From an uncultured Flavobacteriales bacterium (lineage in GTDB: Bacteria; Bacteroidota; Bacteroidia; Flavobacteriales_E; Vicingaceae), in assembly GCA_905479995.1 (NCBI GenBank), contig CAJQON010000010.1, positions 31,805 through 95,804 on the forward strand: a stretch of DNA of 64,000 nucleotides, written 5' to 3'. The notes below the pieces were generated by a model. That model saw only the letters and a list, made by a program, of their open reading frames with translations, did no database searches and was not told the DNA's origin. Of this stretch, positions 18,469 to 25,931 are shown piece after piece; within the stretch, counting starts at the first letter, position 1, and the number at the start of each line of letters is the position of its first letter. Made by a program: the position numbers and the translations under genes.

Positions 18469-20589
18469 TCATTTAATTGGAATTTTAATAATTATGCTTG
18501 AGCCTTTTCCTGGGGTTGTATAAACCGATGTAGATCCTTTGTGCTGTTTTACAACTATACCATATACAATAGAAAGTCCTAGGCCGGTGCCTTGACCAAC
18601 GTCTCTAGTGGTAAAAAAGGGCTCAAACATTTTGTCTTTAGTTACTTTATCCATTCCTACTCCATTGTCTTTAATTTTAAAAACAACGTCATTGTTTTGA
18701 ACAAATGTGGTTATATTAATTAGTGGTTTTTTGTCGGTATTATTACTTACTGCGTTAATAGCATTATCAATAAGATTCATAAAAACCTGGTTTAATTTGC
18801 TCGGGTAGCAGTTAATTAAGGGTAAATCGCAAAGTTCTGTAGTTAGTGTAATGTTATCTAACTTAGAGTTTATTAGCATTAAGGTTGACTCTACCCCTAA
18901 ATTGATGTTTGTTTTTTGATAGTCGGCTTCATCTAATCTCGAAAAATTTTTGAGTCCAGAAACTATTTTTATAGTTCGATCTGCACCTTCTTTTATCCCT
19001 GCTATAATATCGCCTATTTCAATTTTTAAATAATTAAATTGAAGTTTCTTTTTTAGCGCATTTATTTCTTCTAGATTTTCGCTAAGATTACTGGCTTCAT
19101 CTAGTTCTTCATATTTATTAAGAACAAGGTACAGCTCGTTTAAATCTTGTTCTAAGGGATTTATGTTGGAAGAAACAAAATTAATAGGGTTGTTAATTTC
19201 ATGAGCAATACCAGCTGTTAGCTGTCCTAAAGTGGACATTTTGGCTGACTCAATCAACTGAACTTGGGTGTCTTTTTGGTGTTTTAGCGCCTCTTGAAGC
19301 GCCTTTGTTTTTTCTTGTACTTTTTGCTCGAGCATCTCGTTTTGCTCGTTAATAATCTTTTCATTTTCTTGCAATGCATGAAGCGTTTTTTCTTGAGCCT
19401 CTTCTTTTTCTTTTTTATATACATTAATTCGTGCTGCTAATGCAAAAGAGAGCAATACAGTTTCTATAGCCGAACCAATTTGCATGGTGTAACGGGTATA
19501 GTTATTGTATGGCAAGATTTCTAAATCTTTTAAGATAAAAATGATAACACCTATTAAAAAGATAACCCAAGCTGCTAAAAAATATTTGGCGGGGTTATAA
19601 TTTCTTGAAATTCTAAAGACAACATAAAGCATAAAGAGTGAGACAATCATTGCGTTAAACTCCATTAAGGAGAAGCTTAATTTATATTTTTGAAATAAAG
19701 CTGCAATAATTGAAACGATATAAGGAACAAAAAGGAAGATTGATATTTTGAAAAAGGTTTGATTGTGATTTTTAACCTTTAAAAAAACATTCATAAAGAC
19801 CAATGAGGCTATTCCTACTAGAGAGGGGAAAACAAATAAACTATATTTTGCAATTATTGGAAAGTTTGGCCATAAATATTGGTAGGGGTAGCCTTGTAGA
19901 CTGGTTTGTGTTAGGAGAATAAGAATAATATAAAGAACATAATAAAGATAACTCTTATCTTTTACTGAGAAATAAATAAATAAATTATAAAGAATCATAA
20001 CGAACATAATACCAAAATAGATTCCTGATAGAAGGTCTCGATTCCTTATTTGTTTATTGATTTGTTCGGTTGTGCCTATGAAAATTGGTAGTTGAACCCC
20101 TTCAGTACTTCGAATTTTCAGATAGAAATCTTTTGATTGTCCATTGGGTATATCTAAATCAAAAAGGAAGTATGGATCGGAGTGTTTTCTGTTTGCAAAA
20201 GGAATTTCTTCTCCTGAAATGGTTTTAGAGAATTGACTGTCTGAGGTAGGGTGAAAAAATTCTACATAATCTATTATTGGGAGTGACAGATTTAGTATGA
20301 GAAAATTGGATTTGCTTTTATTAGTAACTGGAATTTTCACCCAAAATGTAGATTTTGTAATACCTAAATTGGGTACTTCACTTTTGCTAGGGATAAAATC
20401 TTTTTTTAGTATTTGATTTATAGAAAGGTTATTTGTTGAGTCTTCATAGATAAGAAGATTGGGGATAGAAACCAACTGTTCTATTTCTGAGATATGAGCA
20501 TTCGATTGAGAACAGCAATTCGATTGCTGAATTAATAAAGATAAAGTTATGATGACATTGGTTAATATTGAAGAGGCTTTAATTGTCAT
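18469..20589 (-). CDS. 7TMR-DISM sensor histidine kinase
   Basis: 706 residues from the ATG at 20589, which overlaps the stop of the GNAT gene (ATGA); the longer frame has 12 extra codons inside that gene. Signal peptide, extracellular 7TMR-DISMED2 beta-sandwich (about 30-175), seven transmembrane helices (about 190-390), coiled coil, HisKA-type helix with GQLTAGIAHEINNPINF (H463) and HATPase_c (DNGVGMD, GTGLGLSIV). 7TMR-DISM proteins are thought to sense extracellular small molecules or carbohydrates. Being co-translated with two biosynthetic-looking genes suggests that it senses their product or substrate; this is inference. Confidence 0.93.
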   Translation of the reverse strand: MTIKASSILTNVIITLSLLIQQSNCCSQSNAHISEIEQLVSIPNLLIYEDSTNNLSINQILKKDFIPSKSEVPNLGITKSTFWVKIPVTNKSKSNFLILNLSLPIIDYVEFFHPTSDSQFSKTISGEEIPFANRKHSDPYFLFDLDIPNGQSKDFYLKIRSTEGVQLPIFIGTTEQINKQIRNRDLLSGIYFGIMFVMILYNLFIYFSVKDKSYLYYVLYIILILLTQTSLQGYPYQYLWPNFPIIAKYSLFVFPSLVGIASLVFMNVFLKVKNHNQTFFKISIFLFVPYIVSIIAALFQKYKLSFSLMEFNAMIVSLFMLYVVFRISRNYNPAKYFLAAWVIFLIGVIIFILKDLEILPYNNYTRYTMQIGSAIETVLLSFALAARINVYKKEKEEAQEKTLHALQENEKIINEQNEMLEQKVQEKTKALQEALKHQKDTQVQLIESAKMSTLGQLTAGIAHEINNPINFVSSNINPLEQDLNELYLVLNKYEELDEASNLSENLEEINALKKKLQFNYLKIEIGDIIAGIKEGADRTIKIVSGLKNFSRLDEADYQKTNINLGVESTLMLINSKLDNITLTTELCDLPLINCYPSKLNQVFMNLIDNAINAVSNNTDKKPLINITTFVQNNDVVFKIKDNGVGMDKVTKDKMFEPFFTTRDVGQGTGLGLSIVYGIVVKQHKGSTSVYTTPGKGSSIIIKIPIK

Positions 20590-21341
20590 ATCATTTTGTT
20601 TAGAGATTTTCTGGATTTTGTACAAAAATTTACAACTGATACATTTTTGTACAATAAGTTATATTTTATTTCACAGGATAAGCTTTTGTTTTTTTCAATT
20701 CTAGATTGATAAGGCTTGGCTCTTAGTGAAAGCATAATTGATTTATCGTCTTTACTTGCTGTTTTTAAGGTTATGGCATTTAGTATCCCTATAACATGAG
20801 CTGTATATTTTTCATTAGGATAAGGGAAATTGCCCTGCGCACCAAGAGACTTATCTATTTCAAAACCAATTTCACTAAAAAGTTTTAAAGTATATCCAGC
20901 ACAAATTCCCAGCATTGTTTCAAAATTTAGTTGGTTTGCTGATGAGATAGATGCCCACATTAAATACCGACTAATTCCTAAACCTTTTACTTCTTTAGAA
21001 ATCCATAGTCCACATGACTCTCCTATACCTCCATTTAGTGCATACTTTTTTACTTTGTCATGAATATTAGCATCCATTTTTCCGATTGCTAATTCTACTG
21101 GTAAAGGATGTATCCCATCGGCAATTTGAATTCTAACTCCCCCAATAAGAGATAATGTATCTTTATCTTGGGCTACTACACAATAAATATTAGGATTATT
21201 AGTCCAAGTTTTATTATTTGTAGTAATGTTGGCGATGCCGTAATCAGTTAAAACTTTTACATGACCTTCAATGTATTGCACACAAAGTTCTGGCTCGTCA
21301 ATTGCTCTAAAAGCAAATATGTTAAATTTGTTTGAAATCAT
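20586..21341 (-). CDS. GNAT-fold acyltransferase-like protein, operon copy
   Basis: 251 residues. The centre looks like a GNAT fold: GGIGESCGLW strand, the acyl-CoA loop KGLGIS, a long helix, and then LKLFSEIGFEID typical of motif B. It is clearly paralogous to the protein at 23805-24509 (shared FRA-DEPELC, TW-NNPN-YC, LP-ELAI, NGGIGE, KGLGI). Both ends overlap neighbours in ATGA form: its start overlaps the stop of the E1/nitroreductase gene and its stop overlaps the start of the 7TMR kinase. The acyl donor and acceptor are unknown. Related folds include N-acyl-amino-acid and acyl-homoserine-lactone synthases, but no specific motif supports either. Confidence 0.72.
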   Translation of the reverse strand: MISNKFNIFAFRAIDEPELCVQYIEGHVKVLTDYGIANITTNNKTWTNNPNIYCVVAQDKDTLSLIGGVRIQIADGIHPLPVELAIGKMDANIHDKVKKYALNGGIGESCGLWISKEVKGLGISRYLMWASISSANQLNFETMLGICAGYTLKLFSEIGFEIDKSLGAQGNFPYPNEKYTAHVIGILNAITLKTASKDDKSIMLSLRAKPYQSRIEKNKSLSCEIKYNLLYKNVSVVNFCTKSRKSLNKMI

Positions 21342-23650
21342 GAGTTTATTATAAGTACATCTGAAATGAGTCTTCTCAAAGATTTTTTTGGTGGTTTCTT
21401 TGCTTTAGAAATTCTAAAAATGAACATAACTTCATCTTTTTTGTCCAATTCGCAAACTTCATATAAATTAGTTTGTAAGGCTTTTAAATTGCTTTTAATG
21501 GAGGTTAAATCACTTTTGTCAACTTCTTCAAGCCTTGCAAATAAGAAAGAGGCTATTGACATTGGCTGAAAGGATAAATTTTGTTGTGTTGCTTTAAGCC
21601 AAACTCTTTGTAAATATCTGCCTGCTTCAAAATAAGTTGTTGCAGCGTTTTTTGGAAGGTAAATTACTCCAACCGCAGAAGCGCATTCCAGCCCTTTTTT
21701 TGTTAAATTACCAAAGCTTTTACCTAGTTTCCAATTGTTAATATACTTTGTTACGTTCCAATTTTTAGCCACTAAAAAACCGGCTTTTTCTGTTGGGGTA
21801 AGGTCTATTAAATTTAACTCAACGCCATCTTTGGTAGTTTTGGCTTCATCTTTAGTCCACCTAATTTCATTAATAAAATTTTTATGCCCTGCTTTGTTGG
21901 TGTAATAGAGCTGGTCAACTTCGCACAATATTTTACTTATAGCAGTTATTTTATCAGGGTTTGTAAATAATTTTAATTTACAATTTTTTGAGACTATTGA
22001 TTGCAGGGCATTTTCTTCAAGTGGAGTTATTGGTATATATTTGCCTATGTTTCTATTGGTTATACGGTTTTTAATGCTAGCATGTAATTCGAAATAAGGG
22101 TAGGCATTTTTTCTTTCGCTTTTGTGGAACGTAAATGAAGCCACTAAATTTTTATCATGGCCAATAGGAAATTGTGATATATTTACCTTGATTTTTAAAT
22201 GATTAGCTTCTAAAATGAGGTTCTCAGAAGCGGCTCCTAAGCTTAGGAGTGATGCTTTATTTTTATAATTAAGAATAGAGGCTGTTCTATTTTTATCTAG
22301 AAAAAGGAACAAGGAGCTGTCTTTGTAAATCCATTTCCATGGCTGAATATTACCTCCAGAAGGTGCGAGAATTGCTGCGGACACTAATTTTTTAACAATT
22401 ACATTGCTTAAAAGAACTGTGTTTTTTGGATCAGAAGTCATAGATTGTGCCTCTTGTAGTTCTTTTGAATAATCTGTTAAAGTTGTATTTGGAATACAGT
22501 TAATAGTAGGTTTTAAATTAGATGGATGCGAAATAGGATCAGTAACCTCATTGTTAATTTCATTTTCTAAATCAACAAAATACCTTCCCGATTTTGTAAA
22601 TTGGTTTAGCAATATCCTTCTGCAAACATCTGTACATATAGCTCCTCCAAGTACAACTCCTGAAGCCAATTGTGGCCAAGTGGTAATTGATTCTTCAATT
22701 TCCAACATTGATGCTTTTAATTTTTCTGAAGAAGTTTCAATTCCAAGCATGGGCAATAGGTAGGGCACCTTTTCTTCATTGGTTTTGGCTTCCTGAACTA
22801 AATTTAAATCCAAGTGGTCTATTAAGCCATGCAGTATTGGAAGGTTAGGGTCTAAGTCAAATCGCTCCACATCTGTCGTTCCTCTGTCGCTAGAATTCAT
22901 TACTACTGGAATACCTAAATCTTTGGCTTTTTCTCTTGTAAAAATTTTAGCACTTAGGCCATCACATACTTCAATGCAAATGTCTAGCCTTCCATTGGAT
23001 ATAAAAAAATCTACAGCATTTTGTTCTGTTATGCCATCGTGTAGGCAGTTTACTTTTATAAAAGGGTCAATTTCGGCTATTTCTCGAGCTACTACTACTG
23101 TTTTTTTTGTATTAAGGTTATATACGCTCGTTTGTATTCTGTTTAGGTTAGACAATTCTATCAGGTCAAAATCGGCTAAAATTAAGTGACCGCAAATGCG
23201 CTCCATGGCAATGGTAGTTGCAATAGATTTTCCGACCGAGAGGCCAACAATTCCAATTGTTTTTGTTGCCAAAATCTCTTTTTCCTTGGGCGTAATTTTA
23301 TATTGATTTCTGTTGGTGCGTACTTCTACAAATTCAGCTTCACCTAATAAATGGACAATTTTGTTGAGCCACGGATAATAAACCCAAACACCAATCTCTT
23401 CTTTTGGATCACCAGCGATGTACTCTTCCAATTTTTCCGCTAATTCTTGTTTGGTAAATTTTAGCTTTGGATGACGAAGCGCTATTAATTCACATAACTG
23501 GCTATCGATCTCATCGCAAATATCGATGTTCAAATTTCCATATAATAGTTTGTCAAACTTTTCTTCATCACCTTGTAGTTTTAAGTTAAATACAAATGGG
23601 CGATAACAATTGTTGTTATTGTTTAGTGGGACTTTATATCGTTTTCTCAT
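21338..23650 (-). CDS. E1-like (ThiF/MoeB) adenylating domain fused to a nitroreductase, Rv1355c family
   Basis: 770 residues. N-terminal extension (1-120), then a ThiF/MoeB/E1-type Rossmann domain with GIVGLSVGKS (about 131-142), ADFD and SNLNRI (about 168-172, the catalytic Arg region). A nitroreductase-type FMN domain follows from about 420, with AAILAPSGGNIQPWKW. No CxxC zinc pairs are visible. This order resembles the mycobacterial Rv1355c/MoeY-like family, whose reaction is not known. E1-like domains adenylate carboxylates and nitroreductase-like domains oxidise or reduce bound substrates, so a small-molecule or peptide-modifying role is plausible. It is the first gene of the operon and its stop overlaps the GNAT start. 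Confidence 0.78.
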   Translation of the reverse strand: MRKRYKVPLNNNNNCYRPFVFNLKLQGDEEKFDKLLYGNLNIDICDEIDSQLCELIALRHPKLKFTKQELAEKLEEYIAGDPKEEIGVWVYYPWLNKIVHLLGEAEFVEVRTNRNQYKITPKEKEILATKTIGIVGLSVGKSIATTIAMERICGHLILADFDLIELSNLNRIQTSVYNLNTKKTVVVAREIAEIDPFIKVNCLHDGITEQNAVDFFISNGRLDICIEVCDGLSAKIFTREKAKDLGIPVVMNSSDRGTTDVERFDLDPNLPILHGLIDHLDLNLVQEAKTNEEKVPYLLPMLGIETSSEKLKASMLEIEESITTWPQLASGVVLGGAICTDVCRRILLNQFTKSGRYFVDLENEINNEVTDPISHPSNLKPTINCIPNTTLTDYSKELQEAQSMTSDPKNTVLLSNVIVKKLVSAAILAPSGGNIQPWKWIYKDSSLFLFLDKNRTASILNYKNKASLLSLGAASENLILEANHLKIKVNISQFPIGHDKNLVASFTFHKSERKNAYPYFELHASIKNRITNRNIGKYIPITPLEENALQSIVSKNCKLKLFTNPDKITAISKILCEVDQLYYTNKAGHKNFINEIRWTKDEAKTTKDGVELNLIDLTPTEKAGFLVAKNWNVTKYINNWKLGKSFGNLTKKGLECASAVGVIYLPKNAATTYFEAGRYLQRVWLKATQQNLSFQPMSIASFLFARLEEVDKSDLTSIKSNLKALQTNLYEVCELDKKDEVMFIFRISKAKKPPKKSLRRLISDVLIINS

Positions 23651-23652
23651 AG

Positions 23653-23775
23653 TTTAATAATTTTATTAAATGAATACGATAGGAAGGATGGTGTAATATT
23701 AGAGAAAAAATCAAAGCAAAAGTATCCGTATAAATCCTTAATTTTTACTAAGTAATTATACTAGGTTTTTTCGGA
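23653..23775. repeat. Duplicated intergenic element, copy 1
   Basis: About 120 bases upstream of the E1/nitroreductase gene that align along their length with 24743-24854 in the same orientation. A 25-base core (23688-23712) is identical between copies, and CGATAGGAAG (23677-23686) is also shared. It lies in the promoter region of the five-gene operon. Confidence 0.75.
23717..23724 (-). promoter_or_regulatory. Possible -7 element of the five-gene operon
   Basis: The minus strand reads TACTTTTG, matching TAnnTTTG, 66 bases before the ATG at 23650. No TTG is present at the -33 distance. It lies inside repeat copy 1, just outside the identical core, and is not conserved in copy 2. Confidence 0.35.
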
Positions 23776-23804
23776 AACTAATTAAAACTTGATTTTTTTA
23801 AAGT

Positions 23805-24509
23805 TTATATATCATTTTTATATTTTATGTTATAATCAATAGAAACCTCTTTGTTTTTATCGTTTTCTATTCTTGTTTGGGTGTGTTTTCTTTGTAAAGA
23901 TTTTATTATTTTTTTGTCATAAATTGCAGTACTATCTAAAGTCGTGACATTTATTAGTCCAATAGTATGTGCAACTAAATCTTTATATGGGTATAAATGG
24001 TGGCCATTTTTCCCCAATGTTTCTTCAATAACAAAACCAACGTTATGAAAAATGTTCAGGCTTACATCTGCCGAAATGCCTATTAGCGTTTTAACATTAA
24101 ATTGATTTGAAGAGGCTATTGCAGCTCTTGTCATGTACCAACCTATGCCTAAACCTTTTAATCTATTGTCAACCCAAAGGCCAGATACCTCTCCAATACC
24201 TCCGTTTGAGTAGTAGTGTTGCACCAAAACATTAATTTTTGGTTCCATATAACTAATGGCTAACTCTATAGGCAGTGGAGTTTTTCCATTAGCAAGTTGT
24301 ATTTTAATACCGGCAAGAAGCTTATTTTTTTTATTTATTAAGCCAAGGCAATATGAGTTAGGGTTGTTAACCCAAGTATTGTTATCAGCAATAATTTTAG
24401 TAAGGTTATATTCGTTTAAGGTTTTATTATGGCCTTTAATAAATTCGCTGCAGAGTTCAGGTTCGTCTACCGCTCTAAAAGCAATTACTTTATATAATGA
24501 TTTTTTCAT
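23805..24509 (-). CDS. GNAT-fold acyltransferase-like protein, second copy
   Basis: 234 residues from the ATG at 24509; the longer frame begins with GTG at 24563, but the ATG aligns with the start of the paralogue at 20586-21341. Shared features include FRAVDEPELC, TWVNNPNSYC, the LPIELAI strand, NGGIGE and the acyl-CoA loop KGLGIG, which is closer to the GNAT consensus than the operon copy. It stands alone, upstream of the five-gene operon and on the same strand, with the second copy of the duplicated intergenic element upstream of it. It probably works with the same system, perhaps on another acyl group or acceptor. Confidence 0.72.
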   Translation of the reverse strand: MKKSLYKVIAFRAVDEPELCSEFIKGHNKTLNEYNLTKIIADNNTWVNNPNSYCLGLINKKNKLLAGIKIQLANGKTPLPIELAISYMEPKINVLVQHYYSNGGIGEVSGLWVDNRLKGLGIGWYMTRAAIASSNQFNVKTLIGISADVSLNIFHNVGFVIEETLGKNGHHLYPYKDLVAHTIGLINVTTLDSTAIYDKKIIKSLQRKHTQTRIENDKNKEVSIDYNIKYKNDI

Positions 24510-24742
24510 GTTGTATTTAATTTGTTTATTATCATCAATACAGGTGTGCGAAAAATCAAACACCTTTTTCTAGTTTTTGGATAGGTTTCAGATAGTTATT
24601 ATCAATCTCATCGTGTAATTGAAGAGAGAAAATAAAAAATTTATTGCGCTTAATATAGGGTGCTTTTAAGGCTAAGCTATATACAATTAATAGGGAGTGA
24701 GGATATTTTTTGAGCTATTTTTTTTCGTATTTAAATAAATAT
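24510..24742. other. Gene-free region upstream of the second GNAT gene
   Basis: Together with the repeat copy that follows, this makes a 347-base gap between the divergent GNAT and receiver genes. I saw no open frame with coding character, no strong hairpin and no TAnnTTTG element facing the GNAT gene. It probably holds the leader of that gene. Confidence 0.4.
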
Positions 24743-24854
24743 TAATAACTTTATTAATGAACACGATAGGAAGTTCATGGTGTAATATTAGAGAAAAAAT
24801 CGGAATAAAAAAATAGGTGTAAATACCATTTTTATGCGCGTTATACTGAGTTTT
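24743..24854. repeat. Duplicated intergenic element, copy 2
   Basis: Aligns with 23653-23775 in the same orientation; the identical 25-base core is at 24777-24801, and the ends (TTATACT followed by a GTTTT run) also match. This copy sits between the divergent second GNAT gene and the stand-alone receiver gene, so it could serve either. Confidence 0.75.
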
Positions 24855-24856
24855 AC

Positions 24857-25381
24857 ATGAGCTTTATGTCGTCCCCCTTTTTAAATAAACCTTTAGAAAA
24901 TATGACAAATATCCCCACCTCCCAAAGTAAAATAAGAATTCTTTATATAGACGATGAGGCAGAAAACCTTAGATCTTTTAAAGCAAACTTTAGAAGAGAT
25001 TTTACAATTTTTTTAGCAGACTCAGCAAAAGAAGGATTGCAGATTTTAGAAAAAAATAAAGTAGAAGTAATCTTAACAGATCAAAAAATGCCTGAAATGA
25101 CAGGCGTTGAGTTTTTAAAGATAGCGCTTAAAAAATATCCAGAAACAATACGGATTTTAGTAACTGGATATTCTGATGTTTCTGTTGTTAAAGAAGCATT
25201 AAATACAGGAGAAATTTACAAGTATATAGAAAAACCTTGGACTCCTGATTTTATGAAAATGAATATAGAAAAGGCGTATGAAGTTTATGCATTAAGAAAA
25301 GAGAATAAAAAACTTACTGCCGATTTAATTCGAGTAAATAGGCAGTTAGAGTTTATGCTTCGACAGAAACTAATTTCTTAA
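24857..25381 (+). CDS. Stand-alone receiver-domain response regulator
   Basis: 174 residues from the first ATG (alternatives at 24866 and 24902). Receiver domain with IDDE near the N-terminus, phospho-acceptor D75 in LTDQKMP, and TGYSD followed by YIEKPW. After it comes only a short helical tail, with no DNA-binding or enzymatic output. It closely resembles the receiver at the N-terminus of the kinase at 16692. It therefore probably acts as a phosphate shuttle or sink, or by protein contact, in that pathway. It is divergent from the second GNAT gene across the duplicated element. Confidence 0.88.
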   Translation: MSFMSSPFLNKPLENMTNIPTSQSKIRILYIDDEAENLRSFKANFRRDFTIFLADSAKEGLQILEKNKVEVILTDQKMPEMTGVEFLKIALKKYPETIRILVTGYSDVSVVKEALNTGEIYKYIEKPWTPDFMKMNIEKAYEVYALRKENKKLTADLIRVNRQLEFMLRQKLIS

Positions 25382-25426
25382 AATTACCTTCTTAATTCCC
25401 AAAAATAAATTGTTTTGAAATTAATG

Positions 25427-25457
25427 GTTGCATATACAACTATTATGATTATGTTTG
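25427..25457 (+). promoter_or_regulatory. marR promoter overlapped by a palindromic operator
   Basis: TTG (25428-25430), 19 bases, then TATGTTTG (25450-25457): a full Bacteroidota promoter, ending four bases before the MarR ATG at 25462. The -33 TTG lies inside the near-palindrome GTTGCATATACAAC (25427-25440). A similar site follows the MarR gene. This layout fits autorepression by MarR. Confidence 0.65.
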
Positions 25458-25461
25458 CTTC

Positions 25462-25899
25462 ATGAAAAATGAGAACGACATAGAATTGAAACTCGAAGAT
25501 TGCCACTGTCCGTTGGGAAGCATGATGCTTTTAGCTCGTAAAATGAGCAAGATTTTCCGAAGTCATTTTTGCGATTTGGAGGTTACCAATAGTCAAGCTG
25601 GTCTATTTTTGTTGTTACATAAAAATGGAGAAACTGCTCAAAGTGATATAGGAAAGATGATGGATTTAGAAAAATCTACTATAAGTAGAGACTTAAGTCG
25701 ATTGGTAAAACAGGGTTATTTATATAAAGCTAAAGATGGAAAGGTTGCTCGAGTAGGCCTTACCGACAAAGGGAATGAGTTGGCAGTTGAAATTGAGAAA
25801 CAATGGAAAAAGGGCTACAATGAATCGAGAGATTTATTAGGAGAAAAAGGAGTTGAAGCTTTAAAAGAGTTAGAAAAAAGATTATTAGATAATAAGTAA
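25462..25899 (+). CDS. MarR family transcriptional regulator
   Basis: 145 residues with a MarR winged helix (about 45-110: NGETAQSDIGKMMDLEKSTISRDLSRLVKQGYL, wing KVARVGLTDKG) and N- and C-terminal dimer helices. Three cysteines cluster in the N-terminal part (C14, C16, C37), which may make it responsive to oxidants or electrophiles as in some MarR proteins; that is inference. It precedes an RND exporter, a LolA-like protein and a beta-barrel gene with short gaps, and a copy of its probable operator precedes both it and the exporter. Confidence 0.92.
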   Translation: MKNENDIELKLEDCHCPLGSMMLLARKMSKIFRSHFCDLEVTNSQAGLFLLLHKNGETAQSDIGKMMDLEKSTISRDLSRLVKQGYLYKAKDGKVARVGLTDKGNELAVEIEKQWKKGYNESRDLLGEKGVEALKELEKRLLDNK

Positions 25900-25912
25900 G
25901 TGTATATACAAC
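25900..25912. promoter_or_regulatory. Second MarR-operator-like site, before the RND gene
   Basis: GTGTATATACAAC directly after the MarR stop codon and 19 bases before the RND start. It shares ATATACAACTA with the site at 25427-25440. Two such sites flanking marR suggest separate control of the downstream genes. Confidence 0.5.
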
Positions 25913-25931
25913 TAAATTAAAATTAGATAAA

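Noticed and set aside
24510..24563. GTG start for the second GNAT protein
   Set aside because: Alignment with the paralogue begins at the ATG at 24509; the extra 18 residues have no counterpart.
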